This document shows positions 17,601 through 26,309 of a stretch of 64,000 nucleotides of DNA, in pieces. The stretch is from contig NZ_JAAATY010000035.1 of assembly GCF_013280595.1 (NCBI RefSeq), positions 1 to 64,000 on the forward strand. The letters run 5' to 3'. This stretch comes from Kibdelosporangium persicum (lineage in GTDB: Bacteria; Actinomycetota; Actinomycetes; Mycobacteriales; Pseudonocardiaceae). Position 1 is the stretch's first letter. The number at the start of each line of letters is the position of its first letter. Position numbers and translations under genes: made by a program. A model generated the notes under the pieces. That model was not told the DNA's origin. It searched no databases and saw nothing but the letters and a program-made list of their open reading frames with translations.

Positions 17601-18624
17601 CGCCGTGAACGCACTCGGGTTCAGCCTCGACGGCCGGGTGCTGGCCAGCGGCTCGTCCGACAAGACGGTCAGGTTGTGGGACATGTCGGACCCACGGCTG
17701 CCGAAACCGTCCGGCGGTCCGATCACCGCCCACACCAGTTACGTCAGCCACCTCGCGATCGACCTGCGCGGACGCACCTTGGTGACGGTGTCCGGCGACC
17801 GGACCACGAGGCTGTGGGACGTCGCCGGCCCGGGACACCCGGCGGCGCTGGGTTCACTCCCCGGGGAGATCCGCTATGGCGGCGCGGTCGCCTTCCACCC
17901 AGGGGGCGACCTCCTCGCCACGGGAAACGACGACTACTCGACCGTGCTCTGGGACATGTCCGACCGGGCGAACCCACGACCGCTCCAGCCCGTCCTGGAC
18001 GGGCACACGGACTACGTCCGGAAGATCGCGTTCAGCGGGGACGGAAGTCTTCTCGCCACGGCGAGTGCGGACAAGACCGTCCAGCTCTGGCGTGTCACAC
18101 CTACGGGAGCCGAACGCGCGCAGACGATCCGCGGTCACACCGACGGCGTGCTGTCGGTGGCGTTCAGCCCGGACGGCGCCGTGCTGGCGACGGCTTCCGA
18201 CGACAGGACCGTCCAGTTGTGGGACGTCCGGGACTTGGACCGCGTCGTACGGCTCGGCACACCGTTGGGAGGACACCAGGCCTCCGTGACATCGGTGGCG
18301 TTCACCGCGGACGGACGCACGCTCGCGACCGGAAGTGCCGACGGGGCGATCCGCCTGTGGGACGTGAGCGAGCCAAGCAGCCCAGATCCGCTCGGCGACC
18401 CGTTCACCACCACGAGCGAAGCGGACGTCCAGGTCGCCTTCGACCCCGTTGATCACCAGCTGGCCACGGGATCAGGCGACGGAGTCGTTCGCTTGTGGGA
18501 CTTGGACCACGCATACGCCGTGGACCGCATCTGCTCCACGACGAGGGCGGTTCTGGACGCGGAGTTGTGGGAGCAGTACGTTCCCCAGTTCGCCTACGAC
18601 CCACCGTGTCCGGTCGACGGGTAG
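14695..18624 (+). CDS. nSTAND1 ATPase with transmembrane segment and 14 WD40 repeats
   Basis: A 1309-residue protein. An N-terminal helix-turn-helix-like domain (about 1-95, with RISDWRRGRNVPARF) is followed by the marker CPYRGLASFRPEDSGWFFGR and an nSTAND1 ATPase. Walker A is GASGVGKSS near 177-185 and Walker B LIMDQFEEVF near 259-268. A hydrophobic span (VRAAVAAVCVFALIAATAAV) near 565-590 precedes the C-terminal half. I count 14 xRLWDV-type repeat ends there, enough for two seven-bladed propellers. Proteins of this class are signal-transducing switches, and some act in conflict systems. No effector partner is adjacent. The start is GTG at 14695 or TTG at 14704; GAGAGG precedes them closely. 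Confidence 0.88.
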   Translation: MGGLTEHDREARELFTDRFTLLLAIAGDPPLRRVAHWAASSRVTDDRLQPVVVPAQRISDWRRGRNVPARFRQLAAVLVPLIRKASSATPQPPVDGLYDMRAWEDWWKAAASSRAKTQDRETGSSSDTPEDPLCPYRGLASFRPEDSGWFFGRGKATAELTARLEQGADTGGIVMVIGASGVGKSSLLQAGLASAAADDWHVTTVVPGAEPLAELTRRIPELRGVVSPEAHEAGLTSAVRAAAVEHVRRAGEGAARVVLIMDQFEEVFTACDDEDEVRTFVQVLHALSESGVVLVVLGVRADFYEHCLDHPELAEALQNRSMALGPMTVSELRDAITLPARKVGLKMEQGLVDLLLQDLGVSGGRRQATYTAGALPLLSHALLATWQRRQGGKLTIAGYRATGGIRGAIATTAERAWAELADTERAAARSVLLRLVHVGSDTNDTRRRATRDELVEISPERATRVLEVLTRSRLVTLDSGSVEITHEALLRAWPRLREWIDQDREGNLVRQRIESDARSWDVQGRDVSSLYRGARLESSVQWAGSVELTRTARDFLAASTKHRLRNTWRVRAAVAAVCVFALIAATAAVVAFNQRNDAEFRQLVAEADRLRATDPSLAAQLDLVAHRLRPDDEQVRSRLVAGQNTPLSTPLKGHTGDVYQTSFSPDGRLLATASQDHTVRLWDVQDRSRPRPLGAPLTGHSSWVSTAVFSPDGRTLVTAGDDETLRLWDVSDPRNPEPLGAPVDGRGGTIYQVAFSADGNTFAAANEDATVRLWDVRDRGNPAPAGEPLTGASGPVRTVAFSPDSAKVVAGSNDGTVRSWTLGEPGRPVSPGWAVQAHSATVHSVAFSPDGRLVASGGDKVVRLWRVGNDQALEEVGQALVGHTASVWQVVFSPDGRQLASVASDGNARLWNVSEPTQASQIGQPLTAHGGGAFSIGFSPDGRSLATGTADNTVRLWSLPPGVLVGHHSAVNALGFSLDGRVLASGSSDKTVRLWDMSDPRLPKPSGGPITAHTSYVSHLAIDLRGRTLVTVSGDRTTRLWDVAGPGHPAALGSLPGEIRYGGAVAFHPGGDLLATGNDDYSTVLWDMSDRANPRPLQPVLDGHTDYVRKIAFSGDGSLLATASADKTVQLWRVTPTGAERAQTIRGHTDGVLSVAFSPDGAVLATASDDRTVQLWDVRDLDRVVRLGTPLGGHQASVTSVAFTADGRTLATGSADGAIRLWDVSEPSSPDPLGDPFTTTSEADVQVAFDPVDHQLATGSGDGVVRLWDLDHAYAVDRICSTTRAVLDAELWEQYVPQFAYDPPCPVDG

Positions 18625-18788
18625 CTGTCGGTCGCTGTGCTTGCTGGAACAGGCCTGGGTGCTCGTGCAGGAGAACAGGGCGGACACCGCTGGCGCCAAT
18701 GACAGTACTTGGGATGCGCCGGGCGGATGTCCATTTGAGACCCGTTGTGCCGGGCCGGAAACACCGATCTGCGAACAGTCCCGGACGG

Positions 18789-19166
18789 CTATCGCTCGCG
18801 GTAGAGCACGAGGTGTTCGTGGTAGAGGACTCCGTCGCGGACGTCACCGGTAGCGGTGAAGCCCAGGTCGTCGACGTAGTCGATGTGGGTGCCGGTGACG
18901 GTGTAGCGGCCGGTGTAGGCGCGTTTGCGGCCGTCACGTTCTTCCTCGTATCGGCCGGTGGGCAGGAGTTCCTGGCGAATACGGCCGTCGGCGGTGACCC
19001 ACATGCCGAGGTACGGGTGTGTGCTGGCGGGTGATGGCCCGGTTTTCCGGCCGTTGTCAGCAGGGCGGTGGTCGGCGCAGGCGGCCAGGGTGCCGGTTAT
19101 CGCGAGGAGGGAGAGCAGGGTTCTGATCACGGTTCTGGTCCTGTCGGTGAAGGATGCGCGGTTCAC
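18789..19166 (-). CDS. Atu4866-family lipoprotein
   Basis: A 125-residue protein. Its N-terminus holds a lipoprotein signal, with VIRTLLSLLAITGTLAAC ending in the lipobox Leu-Ala-Ala-Cys near residue 30. A start at the GTG at 19130 would give a more standard signal length than 19166. The mature part is an Atu4866-type domain: YLGMWVTADGRIRQELLPTG, RYEEERDGRKRAYTGRY and HIDYVDDLGFTATGDVRDG. The function of this family is unknown. A truncated copy of the same domain is fused to the SDR encoded 44 bases away, upstream in the same direction. Confidence 0.8.
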   Translation of the reverse strand: MNRASFTDRTRTVIRTLLSLLAITGTLAACADHRPADNGRKTGPSPASTHPYLGMWVTADGRIRQELLPTGRYEEERDGRKRAYTGRYTVTGTHIDYVDDLGFTATGDVRDGVLYHEHLVLYRER

Positions 19167-19209
19167 GGACCGTGCTGGTTCTTCTTGGGCTGCTTGACCT
19201 CGTACTGGG

Positions 19210-20004
19210 TCAGCGGCGGGTGAGTCGGTAGCCGGCGTGGTGTAGTTCGCCGTCGCGGAACTCTCCGTACGCCCAGAAGCCGAGGTCGTCGAGGTAGTCG
19301 ATGCGGGTGCCGTTGACCCAGTAGCGGCCGGTGTAGGCGCTCGGGCGGTCGCCGCGCGCTTCGTCGTAGCGGCCGTCTGGCAACAGGTTCTGTCGCAGGA
19401 AGTCGTTCTGGTCCGTGTCGACCATGCCGGGCTCGATGGTGGCCACGCGGACGTTCTGCGGCCCGAGCTCCACGCGCAACAGCCGGGTGAGATGGCTGAT
19501 GTAGGCCTTGGTTCCGGAGTAGACCGAGAACTTCTCCAGAATCCGGGTGGCCGCGATCGAGGACGTGGTGATCAGGTCCGCCGGTTTTCCCGCCGCCGCG
19601 GCGGCGGTCAGATGCGGTACGAAGGCACCGATGACGTTCATCACCCCGGTGATGTTCAGGTCGATCTGCCGTTGCCAGTCGTCCTGGCGCAGGTCGGTGA
19701 TGGGCGAGATGAGCTGGACGCCGGCGTTGTTGACCACAAGGTCCGCTGTGCCCAGCTGGTCTGCGACCTGCCGCGCGGCGGCGTGTACGGCCTCCCGGCC
19801 GGTGACGTCGACCGGAACGGCGACAGCGGTGCCGCCGCCGTTGATGGAAGCCACCAGGGCGTCGAGCTTTTCCTTGCGGCGAGCCAGAACGGCGACCTTC
19901 GCGCCGAGTCGCGCCAGGCGCGTGGCGGCGCCGATGCCGCTGGAGGCGCCGGAGATCACGGCCACGCGCCCGGTCAAGGGCGTGCCGGTGAGCAGAGCGG
20001 ACAT
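19210..20004 (-). CDS. Chimeric protein: SDR oxidoreductase body joined to an Atu4866-family tail
   Basis: A 264-residue in-frame chimera. Residues 1-200 are a classical short-chain dehydrogenase: the cofactor motif SGASSGIG, the NNAG motif (VVNNAGVQ), the catalytic Ser-Tyr-Lys (TTSSIAATR then YSGTKAY) and the post-catalytic IEPGMVDTD. At about residue 200 (NDFLRQNLLPDGRY) the sequence changes into the second part of an Atu4866 domain (AYTGRYWVNGTRIDYLDDLG) and ends there. The last 50 or so SDR residues, including the substrate loop, are absent. Helix 1 after GIG is also short by about two residues (AATRLARLGAKV). AGGAGGG lies 10 bases before the ATG. A deletion that joined an SDR gene to a following Atu4866 gene is the simplest explanation; activity is doubtful. 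Confidence 0.8.
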   Translation of the reverse strand: MSALLTGTPLTGRVAVISGASSGIGAATRLARLGAKVAVLARRKEKLDALVASINGGGTAVAVPVDVTGREAVHAAARQVADQLGTADLVVNNAGVQLISPITDLRQDDWQRQIDLNITGVMNVIGAFVPHLTAAAAAGKPADLITTSSIAATRILEKFSVYSGTKAYISHLTRLLRVELGPQNVRVATIEPGMVDTDQNDFLRQNLLPDGRYDEARGDRPSAYTGRYWVNGTRIDYLDDLGFWAYGEFRDGELHHAGYRLTRR

Positions 20005-20062
20005 GTTCTGGAATCCCTCCTGCGAGTGAGCGTGTGCCCGGGAACGGGCGGGCGAAGCGCGG

Positions 20063-20908
20063 TCAGACCTGGACGGCGTCCTGGTAGGCGGTGGCGGCGG
20101 ACTTGTCGCGCCACGGGGCCAGGTCCTGTTCGATCTGTGCCATCTTGACCCGCAGCCGCTCGAGGGTGTCGGGCCCGAGGTACAGGTGGGTGGGCAGCTT
20201 GTCCCCGCTGGTGACCTCGCGGATCAGGGCGGCTGCCTTCACCGGGTCTCCGAGCTGGGTGTGGTTGGCCGTGCCGGCCCAGTCGAGGGTGTCGTGCGCG
20301 GGTGTGCCGTCGTAGTCGGCGATGCGCTGGGCGGCAAGCGAAAGCGAGCTGGCGTCGAGGAAGTCGGTGCGCAGCACGCCCGGCTCCACCACCATGGACT
20401 GGATGCCGAACGGCGCCAGCTCTGCCGACAACGCCTCACTGATCCCGGCCACGGCGAACTTCGACGCGCTGTACATGCTCACGCCCGGTTCGCCCTCGAA
20501 GCCCGAGCGCGATCCGATGTGGACGAGTTTGCCCGATCCCTGACGACGCATCAGGGGCAGCACCGCGCGGGTCATGGTGATCAGGCCGAAGACGTTCAGG
20601 TCGAACAGCGACCGCGCCTCGGCGTCGGTGATCTCCTCCAGCGCGCCGAGCAGGCCCCGGCCCGCGTTGTTGACCAGCACGTCGATCCGGCCGAACCGGT
20701 CGGCGGCGGCCTGTACGGCGGCGGGAACGGCCTCGGCGTCGGTGACGTCCAGCTCGACGGTCAGCGTGTTGGCCGCTGCCTTCAGGTCCTCGGGCACCCG
20801 ATCCGGATTGCGTACGGCGACAACGACATCGTCGCCATCGTGCAGCGCGGCACGGGCGATCTCCGCACCCAGCCCACGGGACGCTCCGGTGATGAACCAA
20901 GTAGCCAC
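20063..20908 (-). CDS. Short-chain dehydrogenase/reductase
   Basis: A 281-residue classical SDR. The start is the GTG at 20908 with GGAAGGAG 10 bases upstream; the longer open frame to 20962 has no ribosome site. Motifs are the cofactor loop TGASRGLG, VELDVTD for the adenine site, VNNAGRG, the catalytic triad Ser-Tyr-Lys (IGSRSGFEG and YSASKFA) and VEPGVLRTDF. The substrate is unknown. It lies 58 bases upstream of the chimeric SDR gene in the same direction and downstream of the leftward regulator gene, so the three may share a transcript. Confidence 0.87.
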   Translation of the reverse strand: MATWFITGASRGLGAEIARAALHDGDDVVVAVRNPDRVPEDLKAAANTLTVELDVTDAEAVPAAVQAAADRFGRIDVLVNNAGRGLLGALEEITDAEARSLFDLNVFGLITMTRAVLPLMRRQGSGKLVHIGSRSGFEGEPGVSMYSASKFAVAGISEALSAELAPFGIQSMVVEPGVLRTDFLDASSLSLAAQRIADYDGTPAHDTLDWAGTANHTQLGDPVKAAALIREVTSGDKLPTHLYLGPDTLERLRVKMAQIEQDLAPWRDKSAATAYQDAVQV

Positions 20909-21030
20909 GACTGTCTCGCTCCTTCCGGTTGTCCTGCCTGTGTGGCGAGGCCGTCTCGCCACCGGCGAATCCGAGTCTGCCGAGGTGGACGGGCCGGAAG
21001 AAGGCCGGAGGTTTCCTGGGAGTGGCGTAC

Positions 21031-21852
21031 CTAGGAAAGCGTCACGCGGGCGCGCAGCCGCTCGAAGGCATGGGCGGTCGGGGACGCCGGCTCGGCCTGG
21101 TAGACGACGAGTTGCTGGTGCGGAGCGCCGTTGACGGTGAACGTGGAGAAGAGGATGTGCAAGTCACCCACATCCGGGTGGCGCAGGTGTTTGCCCTCCT
21201 GGGTCTTGGGTTTCACCTCGTGGCGGGTCCACAGCTCGGCGAACTCCGGGCTGCCGGCGGACAGTTCGGCTACGACCTCGGCGATGCGCGTGCTGTCGGG
21301 ATCGTGTCCGTACGCGGCGCGGATCTCAGCCACGCACGAGTGCGCCGCGCGTTCCCATTCCTGGTAGAACTCCCGCCCGGCCGGGTCCAGGAACACCATA
21401 CGGGCCAGGTTGTCCGCCGAGGCGAAGCCCTCATGCAGCGCGGCGGCCATCCGGTTGCCCGCCAGGATGTCCAGTGCGGGCCCCACCACGAAGGCGGGCG
21501 AGGTGGGCCAGCTGTCCATCAGTTGAAGCAGTTGAGCACTGACCGGCAGGCCGTCCGTGTGGCGCCACACCCTGGCCTCCGATGGCTGAACCAGCAGCCA
21601 CAGGTGCTCGGTGGCCGCGGCGTCAAGCCGCAGGGCTCGCGCCACGGCATCGACGACCTGCGGCGAAGGGCTGGACTCGCGGCCCTGCTCCAGGCGCATG
21701 TAGTAGTCGCTGCTCATGCCTGCCAGAACCGCGACCTCCTCGCGACGCAGGCCTTTGACCCGGCGCCGGCCCTGCTCGGGCAGTCCCACGTCCTGCGGCC
21801 GGAGCGCTTCGCGCCGGGCACGCAGGAAGTCGCCCAGAGGCGTACCACTCAC
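21031..21852 (-). CDS. Helix-turn-helix regulator with MmyB-type ligand-binding domain
   Basis: A 273-residue regulator. An Xre-like helix-turn-helix (about residues 1-75; RRVKGLRREEVAVLAGMSSD then YYMRLEQGRE) is followed by the MmyB-like domain (about 105-270; SPAFVVGPALDILAGNRMAA, then FLDPAGREFYQEW). The MmyB domain is thought to bind small hydrophobic ligands. Members of this class often repress a neighbouring SDR gene, which fits the SDR genes downstream on the same strand. It is divergent from a homologous regulator at 22009; their shared 156-bp gap probably holds both promoters and operators. Confidence 0.88.
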   Translation of the reverse strand: MSGTPLGDFLRARREALRPQDVGLPEQGRRRVKGLRREEVAVLAGMSSDYYMRLEQGRESSPSPQVVDAVARALRLDAAATEHLWLLVQPSEARVWRHTDGLPVSAQLLQLMDSWPTSPAFVVGPALDILAGNRMAAALHEGFASADNLARMVFLDPAGREFYQEWERAAHSCVAEIRAAYGHDPDSTRIAEVVAELSAGSPEFAELWTRHEVKPKTQEGKHLRHPDVGDLHILFSTFTVNGAPHQQLVVYQAEPASPTAHAFERLRARVTLS

Positions 21853-22008
21853 TTCGCACCCCCGCCGGCTGTACGGATGATCACGCTCGTTCCTTCCGCT
21901 GTGCGTCGTCGACGTCGTGAAGTTGCCCCACGGACGGCATTCCTAACCAGTTGGCTGGGTGTGACGCGGCCAGGCTGGAAGCCTGTCACGTCTCCTAACC
22001 TCGACCGC

Positions 22009-22833
22009 ATGGACGGTGAGCGCAACACCGCGCTGGGCGAGTTCCTGCGCGCCCGCCGTGCTCTGGTGCGGCCGGAGCAGGTCGGGCTGAGCGTCGACGG
22101 CCGCCGCCGAGTCCCTGGTCTGCGCCGCGACGAGGTCGCGTGGCTGGCCGGACTGAGCGCGGGCTACTACGCCCGGCTGGAACAGGGGCACGAACGTCCG
22201 ACCCGCCGGACCGTGGAGAGCTTGAAGCGGGCACTGTGCCTGGACGAGAGCGGCTCGACGGAACTGCACCGACTGGCCCGGCCCACCGTCGGCCGGCGGT
22301 CACGTGAGCAGGCCGGCCGGGTCAGCTCCACTGTCCTGGCCCTGCTCAACGACTGGACCTCGGCGCCCGCCTACGTCCTCGACTGGAGCCACGACGTCCT
22401 CGCCCGCAACGCGCTCGCGGCCGCGCTGCACAGCCGTTTCGTCCACAGCGACAACCTGCTCCGCATGATCTTCCTCGACCCCGCCGGCCGGGAGTTCTTC
22501 CGCGACTGGGCCAGCACGGCCCGCGCCGCCATCCGGGACCTGCGGCAGGCCACCGCCCACCCCGGGGCCGACGAGCGCGGACTGCGGGAACTGATCGGTG
22601 AACTGTCCATAGCCAGCCCGGAGTTCCGCCGGCTGTGGGCCGGACGTGAGCCCCGCGGCACGATCGCCTACGGCAGCCACTTCTTCCACCCCGCCGTCGG
22701 CGAGTTGTGCCTGCGCACGGAAGTTTTCCCGATCACCAGTGCGCCAGGCCAGCGACTGGTCGCCCAGCCGGCCGAACCCCGGTCCCGCTCGGCCGACTCG
22801 CTGGCCATGCTGGGCGTGACCGGCTCGGGGTGA
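22009..22833 (+). CDS. Second MmyB-type helix-turn-helix regulator
   Basis: A 274-residue paralogue of the divergent regulator at 21031-21852. Shared landmarks are LGEFLRARRALVRPEQVGL, RRVPGLRRDEVAWLAGLSAG then YYARLEQG, SAPAYVLDWSHDVLARN and MIFLDPAGREFFRDW. The start is the ATG at 22009; the frame is open far upstream but overlaps the opposite-strand regulator and is not coding there. No SDR or other target follows it directly, so its target may be the divergent promoter itself. Confidence 0.87.
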   Translation: MDGERNTALGEFLRARRALVRPEQVGLSVDGRRRVPGLRRDEVAWLAGLSAGYYARLEQGHERPTRRTVESLKRALCLDESGSTELHRLARPTVGRRSREQAGRVSSTVLALLNDWTSAPAYVLDWSHDVLARNALAAALHSRFVHSDNLLRMIFLDPAGREFFRDWASTARAAIRDLRQATAHPGADERGLRELIGELSIASPEFRRLWAGREPRGTIAYGSHFFHPAVGELCLRTEVFPITSAPGQRLVAQPAEPRSRSADSLAMLGVTGSG

Positions 22834-23168
22834 GCCAACGGGTTCACCGATAGCCTCGGCGAAGTGCTCGAATTTCGACCTTGAGCCGTACGCCGCCGTG
22901 GACGCGGATCGATACGTGCGCCGGACGTTCTGCAGCTGGGAACGGTTCGGCTGGCGTTCGCTGCTCGTCCAGCGGTGCGAGCATGTCTTCCCGGACGAGG
23001 AGATGGCCGTCGGCCGGGTCGGGTGCCCGTACGACCCAGCCACGCTGTTCACAGCGTTTGTTCAGCCGCATTGGCCGGCCGACGAGGTGACGGCCGTGGA
23101 AACTGATGGCTCCTGACGCGATGCGCTGACGCAGGAGGCGATGATCGCTGGTCTGCTGCTGGCGCGGG
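22834..23168. other. Gap between the second MmyB regulator and the defence island
   Basis: About 335 bases. Short frames exist on both strands (for example plus-strand 22898-23116, DADRYVRRTFCSWERFGWRS...), but none has a ribosome site or a recognisable motif. I see no gene here that I can support. It marks the left border of the defence island. Confidence 0.4.
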
Positions 23169-26100
23169 TCAGTCCTCCGGTAGATCCATCAGGTCGTCGA
23201 GAGCGGGTTGGTTCGCCTCGGCCAGCGCCGCTTTGGCCGCTGCACGCAGGGTGGCGGCCAAAGGCTCGTCGTCGTTCGTGCAGTGAAGCAACTGCGCTGC
23301 GTCTGCGGTGGCGACGGCTGCGGGGTCGCGGAGCGCTGCTTGGTCAAGGCGCAGGTAGACCTCGCGTTCGACAGGGTTGTCCACGTGCCGGGCGATGGGG
23401 ACCAGTCCTTTGATGATCCCTAGCGCGAGTTGCCAGGGAAGGGCTTCGGCGAGGTCGTCGAGGTCAGCTTCCGGGTGCAGGTGGCGGGCGATGTCGACGA
23501 CTGCCCGGATGACGTCGGCGGTGCGTTGCGCCGCATACGCGATCGGGCCCGGGTCCCGAATACCCGCCTGCGGCCGCAGATGGAGGGTCAGGGCGGTCTC
23601 GATCTTGGAGATCGGTTGGCCCGTTGACCACATCTGACAGGCGAGGGCGCGGCGTACCCGGCCGACGCCGGAACCGTTCTGGCTGCGGGGGCCCAGCAGT
23701 GCGGCTGTCACCGCGGGTGCGCACCGCTGCCGGGGCAGTTGCCGGGCGAACTCGTCATATTCGCGGTGCCAGTTGGCGGACGGTTTGGCGAAGCGCACGT
23801 CGTCGACCTCGGTGACCAGTTGCGCCGCGCCAAGCAGGGTCATCCTGGTCAACTCGGTGTCCGCCACCGCACTGAGGGTCGCGGCCAACACGCGGGCCGA
23901 CGCGACACTCAGGCCACTGCGGACCACGATCTCGCCGAGCGAGGTGAGCCGGTGGCCATTGTCGGCGGTGGTCAGGAAACCCTCTTCGCGCAGCGAGTCG
24001 ACCACCGCCCGCACCGTGTCGGGTGGGAAGGGGGCGGCGGTTCGGGCGGCCTGGCTCTGGAAGGCGCCGAAGGTCCAGCTCAGAAAGTCTGTTGCCCCAG
24101 CAGCGTCGGCGCCTTCGGGTTCGTCGGCGAGGCTCCTGAGCACGGTGAGGACCAGACTGTCCCAGTCGAGATCGGCGACGAGCAGCGCGGAGCGTGCGGG
24201 TTCGGGTCCGGCGTTCACGTAGTCGCGCCAGATCCGCTGGGCGTCGACACCGCCGTTGGATACGACGATCGCCCGCCCCGGGACGTCCCGGCCCGTGTCG
24301 CGCCCGGCCCGGCCTGCCATGTTCTTGTACTCCGAGGAGGTGTAAGGCCTGCCCGATCGCCCGGGGTGTTCCAGCTCGCACACCACGACCGAGTCCGCCG
24401 AGAGGTTCACTCCCTGGGCGAGGGTCGTTGTGGCGACCACAACCCGGATTTCTCCCGCTTCGTTGCGAAACCCCTGCACGACCGCCTGCTGCTCGGACTC
24501 ACGGAGATCGGTGTTGTGGAATGCCACGCCGCCACCGAGGCAGTCGCGCAGCATCTCGCCCACCCGGGACACATCTCCCTTGGGCAGGGCGCCGAGCACA
24601 GACTTGGCCGCAGGCAAGCCCAAACGGTCAGCGAGCCGCCGGGCGAAGGCACGGGTACCTGCCCGGCTGGAGCGGAACACAAGGACCCGGTCTCCCTGCT
24701 CCACCAACTTGCGGACCAGCCGCTCCACAAGGTCGTCCCCGACGGTCACCCCGGAACGAGGGAGCAGCCGCTGTTCAGCCTCCGTCCCCTGCACATCCTT
24801 GCCTCCGTGGGTCCGGTACAGGTAGGTGCCGTCCGGGCTGAGGACGCCTTCCGAGAGCGGGATGGCGCGATCGGTGAACTCCACCAGGGTTGCGCCGAGC
24901 CAGGCGGCTAGTTTGTCAGGGTCGCCCAGCACTGCCGAGAGCCCGACGAGCTGCGGAGTGGGCAAGCCCCGGTGGACCGCACGTCGCAAACGGGTGAAGA
25001 GCAGTTCCAACCGGGGCCCGCGGTCCGGCAGCAGCAAGGACTGGATCTCGTCGACGATCAGGACCCCAGCGCGTTCCACCAAACCGGGAAGCCCGGACAG
25101 CAAACCGATGAAGGTCTCGTAGGTCACCACGGCGATCTGATACGAGCCGGTGATCAGGTCACTCACCTGGTCGCGCAGTCCGCCGGTTGCCCGTACCACC
25201 CGGATCCCGAGCGGGTCGTACGCCTTCTGGAATTTCTCGTACTGTTCATTGACCAAGGCGCGGCTCGGCAGCAGGAACACGGCCTTGCGGTTGTGTGCAG
25301 CCGCGTGCAGCGCGACAATCTCACCGACAAGAGTCTTTCCGCTCGCGGTCGGCGCGCTGACCAAGACGTCGCAGCCGTTCAGCAGCCCGCCGCGATTGAC
25401 GGCGGCGACCTGCACGTCGTTGAGCTTGCCGACTCGGTCCCGCCACAGCTCGGCCACCGGCGAGGGGACGCCGTGGGCGACAAGGGACATCAGATCCTTG
25501 TTGGCCGGAGGCGGCTGGAAGTGGGCGCCGATCTCCTGGTACTTCGGGCCTGGTGACAGCGGCGGGAAGCGGGTCAGGCTCATCGTCCCCCCGAAAGTGG
25601 GGTGCTGCTTGCGGCGCCTCGTCCCGGTCTCCTCGGCGGTGACCCGATCCAGTACGTGCTTCACCAACGACGGCAGGCACACCTTGCCCCGGTTGTCCAG
25701 GACGTCGTCGGCGCCCATCAACCCCTGGATGAGGTGGTGGGTCAGAATCCCGTGCTGGTAACGCGGTGACTCGAACGCCTCCTCGTCTGCCGAGGCTGCA
25801 CCGAGGAAGACCCGTCCCTGACCGCTGATCGAGCGCACAACCTCCCAGGCGTCCGTCTCGTCCGACCGGGCGGTGCTGCCGTCGTCCGGCTCGAAGAACG
25901 TCCGCGCCAGCATGCCGCCGGAGAAGCAGCAGTCGAGTACGACGACCAGCAGCCGTGCGCGGATCGCCCGAACCAGTGCGACCAACTTGGTCAGCGGCAG
26001 CGCCGTCTCAGCGAAACGCCCGGGTACAGCGTCGTGGGTCGCCAGTTCCCGCGACGGCGTCCCGTGGCCGGAGAAGGTGATGACGACGAAGTCGTCGTCA

Positions 26101-26309
26101 CCGCTGGTCTCGGCGATGCGGCCGAGTTCGGCGGTCACTCTGGCCGTGGTGGCCTCTTCGTTCTGGACGAGAACGCAGTCACCGCGCACGTTGTCGGAGA
26201 ACAGCGCGTGGAGCACTCGCGCGTCGCGTCCCGCGAAGTTCAGGCGCCGGAAGGCGGGGTCATGGTAGTTGTCGATTCCGATGAAGAGTCCATGGAAGGT
26301 GCCGCTCAC
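23169..26309 (-). CDS. Caspase-like peptidase fused to a Ski2/Hel308-type superfamily 2 helicase
   Basis: A 1046-residue fusion. The start is the GTG at 26309 because it overlaps the upstream gene's stop as GTGA; the frame further upstream is only overlap. Residues 1-240 form a caspase/metacaspase (C14) domain (GLFIGIDNYHDPAFRRLNFA) with the catalytic His82 in TFSGHGTP and Cys128 in LDCCFSGG. Residues 290-720 form a helicase: Walker A SAPTASGKT near 317-325, the DExH-type box as DEIQ, motif V TTTLAQGVNLSADSV and motif VI as NMAGRAGRD. The remaining C-terminal third is winged-helix/helical, as in Ski2-like enzymes. Both active sites look intact. A helicase that senses foreign nucleic acid and triggers a caspase is the likely logic, but that is inference. 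Confidence 0.88.
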   Translation of the reverse strand: MSGTFHGLFIGIDNYHDPAFRRLNFAGRDARVLHALFSDNVRGDCVLVQNEEATTARVTAELGRIAETSGDDDFVVITFSGHGTPSRELATHDAVPGRFAETALPLTKLVALVRAIRARLLVVVLDCCFSGGMLARTFFEPDDGSTARSDETDAWEVVRSISGQGRVFLGAASADEEAFESPRYQHGILTHHLIQGLMGADDVLDNRGKVCLPSLVKHVLDRVTAEETGTRRRKQHPTFGGTMSLTRFPPLSPGPKYQEIGAHFQPPPANKDLMSLVAHGVPSPVAELWRDRVGKLNDVQVAAVNRGGLLNGCDVLVSAPTASGKTLVGEIVALHAAAHNRKAVFLLPSRALVNEQYEKFQKAYDPLGIRVVRATGGLRDQVSDLITGSYQIAVVTYETFIGLLSGLPGLVERAGVLIVDEIQSLLLPDRGPRLELLFTRLRRAVHRGLPTPQLVGLSAVLGDPDKLAAWLGATLVEFTDRAIPLSEGVLSPDGTYLYRTHGGKDVQGTEAEQRLLPRSGVTVGDDLVERLVRKLVEQGDRVLVFRSSRAGTRAFARRLADRLGLPAAKSVLGALPKGDVSRVGEMLRDCLGGGVAFHNTDLRESEQQAVVQGFRNEAGEIRVVVATTTLAQGVNLSADSVVVCELEHPGRSGRPYTSSEYKNMAGRAGRDTGRDVPGRAIVVSNGGVDAQRIWRDYVNAGPEPARSALLVADLDWDSLVLTVLRSLADEPEGADAAGATDFLSWTFGAFQSQAARTAAPFPPDTVRAVVDSLREEGFLTTADNGHRLTSLGEIVVRSGLSVASARVLAATLSAVADTELTRMTLLGAAQLVTEVDDVRFAKPSANWHREYDEFARQLPRQRCAPAVTAALLGPRSQNGSGVGRVRRALACQMWSTGQPISKIETALTLHLRPQAGIRDPGPIAYAAQRTADVIRAVVDIARHLHPEADLDDLAEALPWQLALGIIKGLVPIARHVDNPVEREVYLRLDQAALRDPAAVATADAAQLLHCTNDDEPLAATLRAAAKAALAEANQPALDDLMDLPED

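Noticed and set aside
14953-18456. Several long minus-strand frames opposite the WD40 gene
   Set aside because: Mirror the WD40 repeats and have no motifs of their own.
20929-22008. Upstream extension of the second MmyB regulator
   Set aside because: Overlaps the opposite-strand regulator; the family N-terminus starts at 22009.
22898-23116. 72-codon frame between the regulator and the defence island
   Set aside because: No ribosome site or known motif; overlapping frames on both strands look equally good.
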